Assembly (NCBI RefSeq): GCF_000230895.2
Contig: NC_016604.1
Location: 3,782,001 to 3,846,000 of the forward strand
DNA from: Mycolicibacterium rhodesiae NBB3
GTDB lineage: Bacteria; Actinomycetota; Actinomycetes; Mycobacteriales; Mycobacteriaceae
Direction: 5' to 3'
Length of the DNA: 64,000 nucleotides
The position numbers were made by a program, and so were the translations under genes. Positions 1-6,922 of this stretch are shown piece by piece (position 1 is the stretch's first letter; each line of letters opens with the position of its first letter). Below the pieces are notes generated by a model. It did not search any database and was not told the origin of the DNA. It was given only the letters and a program-made list of their open reading frames with translations.

Positions 1-438
1 TGGGACCCCAAGGCGCAGCGGCCCGAGCTGTGGAACCTGTACAACGGCCGTCATCACAAGGGCGAGCACATTCGCGTGTTCCCGTTGTCGAACTGGACCG
101 AGTTCGACATCTGGTCCTACATCGGCGCCGAGAAGATCAAGCTGCCGTCGATCTACTACGCGCATCAGCGGCAGGTCTTCGAACGTGACGGAATGTTGCT
201 CGCCGTGCACAAGTATCTGCAGCCGCGCAAGGACGAAAAGATCGTGGAGAAGACGGTGCGGTTCCGCACGGTCGGCGACGTCACCTGCACCGGCTGCGTG
301 GAATCCCTCGCGGGCACGGTGTCCGAGGTGATCGCCGAGACCGCGGTGTCGCGTCTGACCGAACGAGGCGCCACCCGCGCCGACGACCGCATCTCCGAAG
401 CAGGCATGGAAGACCGCAAGCGCGAGGGGTACTTCTGA
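1..438 (+). CDS. cysD: Sulfate adenylyltransferase subunit 2 (CysD), C-terminal part
   Basis: Small subunit of ATP sulfurylase, which with the CysN GTPase makes adenosine 5'-phosphosulfate from ATP and sulfate in the cytoplasm. The reading frame is open from base 1, so the gene is cut by the window edge and its N-terminal PP-loop ATPase region is missing. The visible 145 codons include the CysD signatures NGRHHKGEHIRVFPLSNWTE and RFRTVGDVTCTG and end in KREGYF, as remembered for mycobacterial CysD. The stop TGA at 436-438 overlaps the ATG of a 18-codon mini-ORF that in turn overlaps the cysN start, so cysD, mini-ORF and cysN are probably translated as a coupled unit. Confidence 0.95.
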   Translation, partial: WDPKAQRPELWNLYNGRHHKGEHIRVFPLSNWTEFDIWSYIGAEKIKLPSIYYAHQRQVFERDGMLLAVHKYLQPRKDEKIVEKTVRFRTVGDVTCTGCVESLAGTVSEVIAETAVSRLTERGATRADDRISEAGMEDRKREGYF

Positions 439-494
439 TGTGGGCCCACGCCCGAAGGGCCGGGGACGCTCGCGCGAAGAAGGGACAACTCTGA
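438..494 (+). CDS. 18-codon mini-ORF bridging cysD and cysN (translational coupler candidate)
   Basis: ATG at 438 lies inside the cysD stop (TGATG), and the ORF ends with TGA at 492-494, which overlaps the cysN ATG at 494 (TGATG again). A ribosome finishing cysD could therefore re-initiate twice to reach cysN. The sequence shares CCCGAAGGGC and CGCGCGAAG blocks with the repeats between cysN and cysQ. Mycobacterial interspersed repetitive units are known to carry small ORFs with overlapping stop/start codons; that this element belongs to that class is an inference. The peptide is Arg-rich and has no recognisable domain. Confidence 0.45.
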   Translation: MWAHARRAGDARAKKGQL

Positions 495-2338
495 TGGCCA
501 CACTGCTTCGCATTGCCACGGCTGGTTCCGTCGACGACGGCAAGTCGACCCTCATCGGTCGGCTGCTCTACGACTCGAAGGCCGTCATGGAGGATCAGCT
601 CGCCGCTGTCGAGCGCACCTCCAAGGAACGCGGAAACGATTACACCGACTTGGCTTTGGTGACCGACGGCCTGCGCGCCGAGCGTGAACAGGGCATCACC
701 ATCGACGTCGCCTACCGCTACTTCGCGACGTCCAAACGGAAATTCATCATCGCCGACACCCCGGGCCACATCCAATACACCCGCAACATGGTGACCGGTA
801 CGTCGACGGCCCAACTCGCGATCGTGTTGGTCGATGCCCGGCACGGCCTTCTCGAGCAGTCGCGCAGGCACGCCTTCCTGGCGTCGCTCCTCGGCATTCG
901 GCACATCGTGCTGGCGGTCAACAAGATGGACCTCGTCGACTGGGATGAGGAGCGCTTCAACAAGATTCGCGACGACTTCCACGAGTTCGCCGCGCGGCTG
1001 GACATTCACGATGTGACAACGATTCCGCTGTCCGCGCTCAAGGGCGACAACGTGGTGACCAAGTCCGACCTCACGCCGTGGTACGACGGGCCCGCTCTGC
1101 TGTCGCACCTCGAGGACGTGTACATCGCAGGCGACCGCAACCTGGTCGACGTGCGTTTCCCGGTGCAGTACGTCATCAGGCCGCAGACCCACGAGCACAT
1201 CGATCACCGCAGCTATGCGGGCACCGTCGCCAGCGGTGTGATGCGTCCCGGTGACGAAGTCGTCGTGCTGCCCACCGGAAAGACGAGCCGTATCACCCAA
1301 ATCGAGGGCCCCGGCGGACCCGTCACGGAGGCGTTCCCGCCGATGGCGGTGTCGATCAGCCTGGCCGACGACATCGACATCTCGCGCGGCGACCTGATCG
1401 CCCGGCCGAACAACCAGCCTAGGGTGGCGCAGGAATTCGACGCCACGGTGTGCTGGATGGCCGATGAGACGGCCCTGGAGCCCGGGCGCGATTACATCGT
1501 CAAACACACCACGCGCACCACGCGGGCCAAGGTCTCGGCACTGGACTACCGCCTCGATGTCAACACGCTGCACCGGGACAAATCCGCTACCGCGCTCAAA
1601 CTCAATGAGCTGGGCCGCATCTCGCTGCGCACGCAGGTGCCGCTGCTGCTCGACGAGTACAGTCGCAACGCGGCCACCGGTTCTTTCATCCTGATCGACC
1701 CGAACACCAACGGCACCGTCGCGGCGGGCATGATCCTGCCGCAGGTCACGGCACGGACGGCGAGTCCGAACACGGTTCGTCACGAATCGCTATGCAAGGC
1801 AGAGGACCGGCTGTCAAAGGGCAAAACGGTGTGGTTCACCGGATTATCCGGATCCGGGAAGTCCTCGGTGGCGATGCTCGTCGAACAAAAGCTCCTCGAA
1901 AAGGGCATTCCCGCATACGTTCTCGACGGCGACAACCTGCGCCACGGACTCAATGCCGACCTGGGCTTCTCCATGGCCGACCGCGCCGAGAACCAGCGGC
2001 GGCTGGCGCACATCGCGGCGATCCTCGCCGACTCCGGTCAAGTGGTGCTGGTGCCCGCGATAAGCCCGCTCGCCGAGCACCGCGCGTTGGCGCGGCAAGT
2101 CACCACCGAAGCCGGCCTGGACTTCTTCGAGGTGTTCTGCGATACCCCGCTGGAGGATTGCGAACGGCGTGACCCGAAGGGGTTGTACGCCAAGGCGCGT
2201 GCGGGTGAGATCACCCATTTCACCGGAATCGACAGCCCGTACCAGCGGCCCAAGACCCCCGACCTGCGGCTGACACCGGAACACACCCCGGATGAGCTCG
2301 CTGACAGGGTGGTCGAGCTGCTGGAGAGCAGGCAGTGA
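494..2338 (+). CDS. cysN: Bifunctional sulfate adenylyltransferase subunit 1 / adenylylsulfate kinase (CysN-CysC fusion)
   Basis: Encodes 614 residues, the length remembered for M. tuberculosis CysN. The N-terminal half is a translational-GTPase-type domain that drives APS synthesis with CysD: G1 loop GSVDDGKST at residues 11-19, then DTPGH and NKMD. The C-terminal third is an APS kinase (CysC) that makes PAPS: P-loop GLSGSGKS at about 450-457, then DGDNLRHGLN. I chose ATG 494 because the protein then begins MATLLRIATAGSVDDGKST like its homologues; a longer GTG frame from 440 is in frame but only adds an unconserved tail. The gene sits between cysD and cysQ, joined to both by overlapping mini-ORFs, consistent with one sulfate-activation operon. 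Confidence 0.96.
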   Translation: MATLLRIATAGSVDDGKSTLIGRLLYDSKAVMEDQLAAVERTSKERGNDYTDLALVTDGLRAEREQGITIDVAYRYFATSKRKFIIADTPGHIQYTRNMVTGTSTAQLAIVLVDARHGLLEQSRRHAFLASLLGIRHIVLAVNKMDLVDWDEERFNKIRDDFHEFAARLDIHDVTTIPLSALKGDNVVTKSDLTPWYDGPALLSHLEDVYIAGDRNLVDVRFPVQYVIRPQTHEHIDHRSYAGTVASGVMRPGDEVVVLPTGKTSRITQIEGPGGPVTEAFPPMAVSISLADDIDISRGDLIARPNNQPRVAQEFDATVCWMADETALEPGRDYIVKHTTRTTRAKVSALDYRLDVNTLHRDKSATALKLNELGRISLRTQVPLLLDEYSRNAATGSFILIDPNTNGTVAAGMILPQVTARTASPNTVRHESLCKAEDRLSKGKTVWFTGLSGSGKSSVAMLVEQKLLEKGIPAYVLDGDNLRHGLNADLGFSMADRAENQRRLAHIAAILADSGQVVLVPAISPLAEHRALARQVTTEAGLDFFEVFCDTPLEDCERRDPKGLYAKARAGEITHFTGIDSPYQRPKTPDLRLTPEHTPDELADRVVELLESRQ

Positions 2339-2453
2339 TGAGCGCCTGCGCGAAGTGGGGACCCCAGCCCGCAGGGCGAGGGGACAGAAGGCAGTGATGA
2401 GCGCCTGCGCGAAGTGGGGACCCCAGCCCGAAGGGCGAGGGGACGGAAAACAG
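2336..2453 (+). repeat. Two tandem 59-bp repeat units between cysN and cysQ
   Basis: Units 2336-2394 and 2395-2453 each begin TGATGAGCGCCTGCGCGAAG and continue through GTGGGGACCCCAGCCCG; they differ at only a few bases, mostly near the 3' end. Each contains the small palindrome GGGGACCCC. Each unit opens with overlapping stop and start codons, so the repeat boundaries coincide with translational boundaries. Related blocks occur upstream of cysN (about 449-480) and inside the thrC 5' end (about 33103-33131). Confidence 0.85.
2338..2397 (+). CDS. 19-codon mini-ORF 1 in the cysN-cysQ repeat
   Basis: ATG at 2338 overlaps the cysN stop TGA (2336-2338) and the ORF ends in TGA 2395-2397, which overlaps the next mini-ORF start. 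The peptide begins MSACAKWGPQP and is nearly identical to the one from the second repeat copy. It is most simply read as a coupling device or a by-product of a repeat that preserves reading through the operon. No function can be assigned to the peptide itself. Confidence 0.4.
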   Translation: MSACAKWGPQPAGRGDRRQ

Positions 2454-2456
2454 TGA
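2397..2456 (+). CDS. 19-codon mini-ORF 2 in the cysN-cysQ repeat
   Basis: ATG at 2397 overlaps the stop of mini-ORF 1, and its TGA (2454-2456) overlaps the GTG start of cysQ at 2453 (GTGA). The peptide again begins MSACAKWGPQP, with the changes A-to-E and R-to-G/K relative to copy 1. The unbroken chain of overlaps from cysN through both copies into cysQ suggests selection for, or preservation of, translational coupling. Confidence 0.4.
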   Translation: MSACAKWGPQPEGRGDGKQ

Positions 2457-3184
2457 GCGACCACGAAGTCGCCGCACGGTTGGCGACCGAGGCGGGCAAG
2501 CTGTTGCTCGAGGTCCGCGACGAGTTGGCGCAGGCCAGCCAGGACGAGCGGAAAGCGGCGGGGGACAAGCGCTCCCACGACTTTTTGATGGCAGCGTTGG
2601 CCGCCGAGCGGCCCGACGACGCGGTGCTCTCGGAGGAGGGTGCCGACGACCCGATTCGGCTGTCCGCTGAGCGGGTGTGGATCGTCGACCCGCTCGACGG
2701 CACCCGGGAATTCTCCGAGTTGGGACGCGACGACTGGGCGGTGCATGTCGCTCTGTGGCAGGCCGGTGACTTGGTCGCAGGCGCCGTTGCCCTTCCTGCG
2801 CAAGGCATCACGCTCGCGACACCGACCGTCAGCGCACCTCCGGCTGCGCCCCCGAAGCCGCGCATCGTCGTCTCGCGGACTCGGCCGCCGGCGGTCGCCC
2901 TGGCCGTGCGTGACGCGCTGGACGGCGTACTGGTCGAAATGGGCTCGGCGGGTGCGAAGGTCGCCTCTGTGGTGCAAGGACTATCCGATGTCTACGTCCA
3001 CGCCGGTGGTCAGTACGAATGGGATTCCGCGGCACCGGTCGCGGTGGCCCGGGCAGCCGGGCTGCACACGTCGCGCATCGACGGGACGCCGCTGATCTAC
3101 AACAGGCGTGACCCCAAGTTGCCGGACCTGGTGGTGTGCCGTCCCGAACTCGCCGAGGCCGTCCTCGAAGTGACACGTGCTTGA
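2453..3184 (+). CDS. cysQ: CysQ-type 3'-phosphoadenosine-5'-phosphate(sulfate) phosphatase
   Basis: A 243-residue member of the inositol-monophosphatase superfamily. It carries the metal-binding SEEGADD segment, the DPLDGTREF motif (the DPxDGT signature), and a C-terminal YEWDSAAPVAVA (WDxAAP signature). Family knowledge: CysQ removes the 3' phosphate from PAP or PAPS and so controls flux through the sulfate pathway; its place directly after cysNC fits. The start is GTG 2453, overlapping the stop of the preceding mini-ORF. An upstream in-frame start at 2414 would run through the repeat and add an unconserved leader. Substrate preference among PAP, PAPS and inositol phosphates cannot be read from the sequence. 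Confidence 0.85.
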   Translation: MSDHEVAARLATEAGKLLLEVRDELAQASQDERKAAGDKRSHDFLMAALAAERPDDAVLSEEGADDPIRLSAERVWIVDPLDGTREFSELGRDDWAVHVALWQAGDLVAGAVALPAQGITLATPTVSAPPAAPPKPRIVVSRTRPPAVALAVRDALDGVLVEMGSAGAKVASVVQGLSDVYVHAGGQYEWDSAAPVAVARAAGLHTSRIDGTPLIYNRRDPKLPDLVVCRPELAEAVLEVTRA

Positions 3185-3192
3185 CTGGTCTC

Positions 3193-3669
3193 ATGCGGAT
3201 GTCGGCCAAAGCTGAATACGCCGTCCGTGCGATGGTCCAGCTGGCGACGGCCGACGAGGGTGCGGTGGTGAAGACCGACGACCTGGCCAAGGCTCAGGGG
3301 ATACCCCCGCAGTTCCTCGTGGACATCCTCTCAGACCTGCGCACCGATCGTCTGGTCCGCAGCTATCGGGGCCGCGACGGCGGATATGAATTGGCCCGGC
3401 CTGCGGCCGATATCAGCATCGCCGACGTGCTGAGATGCATCGACGGTCCGCTGGCCAGTGTGCGCGACATCGGGCTCGGCGATCTGCCGTACTCGGGTCC
3501 GACGGCGGCGCTGACCGACGTGTGGCGCGCGCTGCGGGCCAGCATGCGATCGGTGCTCGAAGAGACGAGTCTGGCCGAGGTCGCCGCGGGTTCCCTGCCC
3601 CGGCACGTCGGCAAGCTGGCCGACGATTACCGCGCGCAGGAGGAGAACCGCGGCCACTCGTTGAGCTAG
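3193..3669 (+). CDS. Rrf2-family transcriptional regulator
   Basis: 158 residues, starting MRMSAKAEYAVRAMVQLA, a typical Rrf2 winged-helix N-terminus, followed by IPPQFLVDIL and the wing GRDGGYELARP. Iron-sulfur Rrf2 proteins such as IscR use three conserved cysteines after about residue 90; here only one Cys (in DVLRCIDGP) is seen, so an Fe-S cluster is unlikely and the protein resembles cysteine-metabolism regulators of the CymR kind. It starts 8 bases after cysQ and is probably cotranscribed with cysD-cysN-cysQ. The M. tuberculosis neighbour of cysN (Rv1287) is, from memory, nearly the same protein. Control of sulfur assimilation is inferred from context. Confidence 0.88.
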   Translation: MRMSAKAEYAVRAMVQLATADEGAVVKTDDLAKAQGIPPQFLVDILSDLRTDRLVRSYRGRDGGYELARPAADISIADVLRCIDGPLASVRDIGLGDLPYSGPTAALTDVWRALRASMRSVLEETSLAEVAAGSLPRHVGKLADDYRAQEENRGHSLS

Positions 3670-3707
3670 CCAGCGAATTGGGCGCGCAAACCAACCGCGG
3701 GGGTGCA

Positions 3708-4358
3708 TCAGCGCGCCGGATTCGCAGTTGGGGCACAGCCACGCAGGGCGATCCCGTCGAGAAGCATGCGAAGACCCTGTGCGAAGTCGTCTTCCACCGA
3801 CAGCTCGCGGGCGACGTGTGAGAGCGCTTCCACATGGGGATGCGCCGCGCCGGCCGCCGATCCGATGCGCGCCGCCGCGTCGCCGGCATCACGCCCCCGG
3901 GTGAACGGCCCGGCGAGTTCGGCCTGTACGGCACCGACGATCAGCGCGAAGACGGCGTGGAACGCGGACAGGCGGTCGGTGTCGGAAAGACCTCCGCGCC
4001 CGAGGGCGGCGATGAGCGCGTCGGCGACGGCGAAACCGGTCGCGGAGGACGCGCGACGCGTCAGCACTAGTGGAATGGCGGCGGGATGCGCGCGGATACC
4101 CAGCCACATCGCCGCGGCCACCGCGTACACGTCGTCGATCCAGTCCGCGGTCGGCTCGGGTAGCCGTACTTCGGCGACGACCGCGGCAACAACGAGCTCC
4201 TCCAGCCCCTCCTTATCGGGCACGTAGTTGTAGACCGTCATCGGTCCGGTGCCCAGGGCGGCGGCCAGTGCGCGCATGCTCAACGCGCCCACCCCGGCGT
4301 CGTCGACGATGCCCAACGCCGCGGCGGCGATCTCGTCGGTGGTGAACCGAGCGCGCAT
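3708..4358 (-). CDS. TetR-family transcriptional regulator
   Basis: 216 residues. The N-terminus MRARFTTDEIAAAALGIVDDAGVGALSMRALAAAL and GPMTVYNYVPDKEGLEELVV form a TetR helix-turn-helix; the C-terminal ligand domain is typical of the TetR_C group (about residues 80-200). The start at 4358 is preceded on the minus strand by AAGGAGTTCAGAAGG, a good ribosome-binding site; the much longer open frame upstream is the shadow of the divergent hydrolase gene. The gene is divergent from the alpha/beta hydrolase at 4437, with a large inverted repeat between them, so it probably represses itself and the hydrolase operon. Confidence 0.88.
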   Translation of the reverse strand: MRARFTTDEIAAAALGIVDDAGVGALSMRALAAALGTGPMTVYNYVPDKEGLEELVVAAVVAEVRLPEPTADWIDDVYAVAAAMWLGIRAHPAAIPLVLTRRASSATGFAVADALIAALGRGGLSDTDRLSAFHAVFALIVGAVQAELAGPFTRGRDAGDAAARIGSAAGAAHPHVEALSHVARELSVEDDFAQGLRMLLDGIALRGCAPTANPAR

Positions 4359-4378
4359 CCTTCTGAACTCCTTGACAA

Positions 4379-4420
4379 GTACGTCGTACGTGAAGCAGTG
4401 TAGCGATACGTACAACGTAC
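4379..4420. promoter_or_regulatory. Inverted-repeat operator between divergent tetR and hydrolase genes
   Basis: GTACGTCGTACGT (4379-4391) and ACGTACAACGTAC (4408-4420) are reverse complements with one mismatch in 13, separated by 16 bases. Each arm itself carries repeated GTAC/ACGT cores. A TTGACA at 4372-4377 on the plus strand could be a -35 box. The position between a TetR gene and its divergent neighbour makes this the obvious TetR operator, which is an inference. Confidence 0.7.
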
Positions 4421-4436
4421 CTATAGGGAGCGAAGG

Positions 4437-5339
4437 ATGACCGTCACGATTCCGGCCGAACGCGTGGACTTCGAGTCGCGGAGTACGCGCTGCGCGGCGT
4501 GGTTGACGCTGCCGGCCGGCCCAGGACCGCACCCGGCAGTCGTGCTCGTGCACGGTCTCGGTGCGACGCACGACATGATGCTGGCCCAGTACGAACAGCA
4601 CTTCGCCGCGGCGGGTATCGCGACCCTGGCTTTCGACTACCGAAACACCGGAGCATCCGATGGCCAACCACGCCAACACATCTCGACGTCCGAACAGTGC
4701 CACGACGTCGCTTCGGCCATTGTGCACCTCGCCCGCCGGCCCGAAATCGACGCCGCGCGAATCGGACTGTGGGGGACGAGTCTCGGCGGCATGAACGTGC
4801 TCAGGGTCGCCGCCGAACGCGACGACGTCGCCGCCGCCGTCCTGCAGTGCCCGATCGTGCACGGACCCAGCGCCGCTCGCCGACTCGGACTTCGCGCGTC
4901 GCTGCGTCTGGCATCGGCGATCGCCGATGACCTCCTGCGCCGGGCGACGCGCCGCGACCGCCGCTACGTGCCGATCGTGGGACCGCCGGGCGGGTTCGCG
5001 ATGGTGACCGTCGAGGGCGCCGAGGCCGGCTGGAACTCCACCGTGCCGCCGGGAGGACGGTTCGACAACAGGATCGTCGCTGCGGACGCAGTGGCCATGG
5101 TGACGACGTCGGCGTTGCGCCACGCTCGCGATGTCACCGCGCCACTGCTGGTGTGCGTATGCGATCGCGAGAATCTGATGGATCCTGGCTATGCCGTCCT
5201 CGTCGCACGCCGTGCACCGCGCGGCGTTGCTCGCCATTACGACTCCGACCACTTCGACATCTACCACCCACCGCTCGTCAGCGGGGTCCTCGCCGACCAG
5301 ACCGCCTTCCTGCAGGAGCATCTCGATGTCCGTGCGTGA
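4437..5339 (+). CDS. Alpha/beta hydrolase
   Basis: 300 residues, cytoplasmic (no signal peptide). The oxyanion-side VLVHGLGATHD (about 37-46), nucleophile elbow GTSLGG with Ser115, and a late DHFDIYH that can supply the catalytic His give the alpha/beta hydrolase order. It resembles dienelactone-hydrolase/Xaa-Pro peptidase-like S9 hydrolases; the substrate is unknown. The start ATG follows AGGGAGCGAAGG. Its last 14 bases overlap the next gene, indicating coupled translation. Repression by the divergent TetR gene is likely from the operator between them. Confidence 0.85.
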   Translation: MTVTIPAERVDFESRSTRCAAWLTLPAGPGPHPAVVLVHGLGATHDMMLAQYEQHFAAAGIATLAFDYRNTGASDGQPRQHISTSEQCHDVASAIVHLARRPEIDAARIGLWGTSLGGMNVLRVAAERDDVAAAVLQCPIVHGPSAARRLGLRASLRLASAIADDLLRRATRRDRRYVPIVGPPGGFAMVTVEGAEAGWNSTVPPGGRFDNRIVAADAVAMVTTSALRHARDVTAPLLVCVCDRENLMDPGYAVLVARRAPRGVARHYDSDHFDIYHPPLVSGVLADQTAFLQEHLDVRA

Positions 5340-5985
5340 TCTGCTGCGCGCCAACGACGAACGATTCCATGCGGTGGCCGCCGACCTCGGTCCCGACGAT
5401 TGGGCGCAACCAAGCCTGTGCGAAGAGTGGTCCAACCATGACGTGCTGGCACATCTGGTCATCGGTTACCGGTCCGGTGCCGCTGCGGCCTCGCGCGAAA
5501 TACTCTGTCACGGTGGATCATTCGACCGGGCGAACGCAGCGATGGCACGCACGCTCGCCGCGTCTCACAGCCCCTGCGAACTACTCGACGAGTTCGGCCG
5601 GCTGATATACCGGCCCCGCGGGCTGGGGCGTATCTTCCCGCCGCGATTGCTGCTGGGCGATCACATCACCCACGAACTCGACATTTGGTTCGCCATCGAC
5701 CGCACCCCACGCATTCCGGACGAGTCGACGGCGGCCGTGCTCGACACCCAAGTAGCCCTGCCCAACCCGTTCGTCCCGGCATTCCGTAACAGCCGGGGAC
5801 TACGGTTGCGCGCCACCGACATCGACTGGGCCCACGGCGACCACGGGCCGCGTGTCGAGGGCCGTGCTGCCGAACTCGTCTCCGTGCTGGGCAGTCGACC
5901 GCGAATGCTGGCAGCACTTCGGGGAGACGGCGTCGAACTGCTCGCGTCGCGCGTCAGGCCGCGCCGGATCCATAGGGCCGGGTGA
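5326..5985 (+). CDS. Maleylpyruvate isomerase/DinB-like (mycothiol-dependent type) protein
   Basis: 219 residues beginning MSVRDLLRANDERFHAV; the segment DWAQPSLCEEWSNHDVLAHLV matches the N-terminal helical-bundle motif (W..PS.C..W.V.D..aHL) of the actinobacterial mycothiol-dependent maleylpyruvate isomerase family. Many members are of unknown function and bind metal or mycothiol. It overlaps the hydrolase gene upstream and is in the same TetR-controlled unit. Its last 32 bases overlap the convergent VOC gene. A catabolic role with the hydrolase is possible but not shown. Confidence 0.75.
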   Translation: MSVRDLLRANDERFHAVAADLGPDDWAQPSLCEEWSNHDVLAHLVIGYRSGAAAASREILCHGGSFDRANAAMARTLAASHSPCELLDEFGRLIYRPRGLGRIFPPRLLLGDHITHELDIWFAIDRTPRIPDESTAAVLDTQVALPNPFVPAFRNSRGLRLRATDIDWAHGDHGPRVEGRAAELVSVLGSRPRMLAALRGDGVELLASRVRPRRIHRAG

Positions 5986-6340
5986 TGATCTCCAGGTAGT
6001 GCCCGCCGGGGTCCTGGAAGTACACACCGCGCCCGCCATCGTTGTGATTGATCTCGCCGGGACGGCTACCGCGCGGATCGGCCCAATGTTCCAGCCCCCG
6101 CTCGAGGATGCGTCCGTAGATGGCGTCGAATTCATCCTCGGACACCAGAAACGCATAGTGCTGCGGACGGATGTCCCCATCGGTCCGGGCGTAATCGAGG
6201 CTGGCGCCGTGATTGAGCTCGACCACCAGGAACGGACCGAACTCCTTGGCGGCCGGTAGGCCGAAGAGGTCGGTGAAGAACCGCGCTGATTCCTCTCGGT
6301 CGCGCGACGCGACGATGGTGTGGTTGAACGAGATTGCCAT
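5954..6340 (-). CDS. VOC-family (glyoxalase/bleomycin-resistance-like) protein
   Basis: 128 residues, the single-module VOC length: FNHTIVASRDREESARFFTD at the start (metal-ligand His), RPQHYAFLVSEDEF in the middle, and GVYFQDPGGHYLEIITRP at the end, with the second His and metal-ligand Glu. Function in the family ranges from glyoxalase to dioxygenase to resistance protein and cannot be fixed here. The gene is convergent with and overlaps the DinB-like gene by 32 bases. Confidence 0.85.
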   Translation of the reverse strand: MAISFNHTIVASRDREESARFFTDLFGLPAAKEFGPFLVVELNHGASLDYARTDGDIRPQHYAFLVSEDEFDAIYGRILERGLEHWADPRGSRPGEINHNDGGRGVYFQDPGGHYLEIITRPYGSGAA

Positions 6341-6394
6341 CGGATCCAGTCAACCACCGTCGGCGCCGCGGCGGCAACGAGGCACGATGTAGGC

Positions 6395-6922
6395 ATGACG
6401 CGCGCCGACGTCCTCGAGGGACCGCGGATCACGCTGCGGGCACCCACCCTCGACGACGCGGAGCCCTTGTTTGCGATCGCATCCGATCCCGAGGTGTCGC
6501 GCTTCATGTCGTGGCGACCGCACCGGAATGTCGGCGAGACCCAGCGCGTCATAACTGAGGTGCTGAACGCCGGCGGGGAGACCACACGACTGATCGAGCT
6601 GCGTGACGACGGTGCGGTGGCTGGAGCCATCGGGTGGCGGCGTCCGCAGCCTCATGTCATCGACTTCGGCTACTACCTGGGCCGTCAGTGGTGGGGGCAG
6701 GGATTCATGTCTGAGGCCGTGGCACTCCTTCTCGACGGCGCTCAGCGGGATCCGGCCGTATACCGCGTGTCGGCGTACTGCCACGTCGACAACGCAGCGT
6801 CCGCGCGCGTACTCGCACGCAGCGGACTCAGTTTGGAAGGGCGGCTGCAGCGCTACACGCTGTTGCCGAACATCAGCTCTGAACCGCAGGATTGTCTTCT
6901 GTTCGCAAAGGCGGTGAAGTGA
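6395..6922 (+). CDS. GNAT-family N-acetyltransferase (RimJ/RimL-like)
   Basis: 175 residues from MTRADVLEGPRITLRAPTLDDAEPL. The acetyl-CoA-binding motif A region GYYLGRQWWGQGFMSEAVALL and the following helix VDNAASARVLARSGL are typical of RimJ/RimL-type acetyltransferases, whose substrates include ribosomal proteins, antibiotics and amino-acid analogues. The stop TGA (6920-6922) overlaps the ATG of the nitronate monooxygenase gene, so the two are cotranslated. Confidence 0.85.
   Translation: MTRADVLEGPRITLRAPTLDDAEPLFAIASDPEVSRFMSWRPHRNVGETQRVITEVLNAGGETTRLIELRDDGAVAGAIGWRRPQPHVIDFGYYLGRQWWGQGFMSEAVALLLDGAQRDPAVYRVSAYCHVDNAASARVLARSGLSLEGRLQRYTLLPNISSEPQDCLLFAKAVK

Noticed and set aside
281..1783. 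500-codon minus-strand ORF opposite cysD-cysN
   Set aside because: Antisense to CysNC GTPase motifs; no recognisable protein.
4437..5462. Extension of the minus-strand TetR frame through the hydrolase gene
   Set aside because: The TetR domain starts at 4358 with a good RBS; the extension is antisense to a clear hydrolase.
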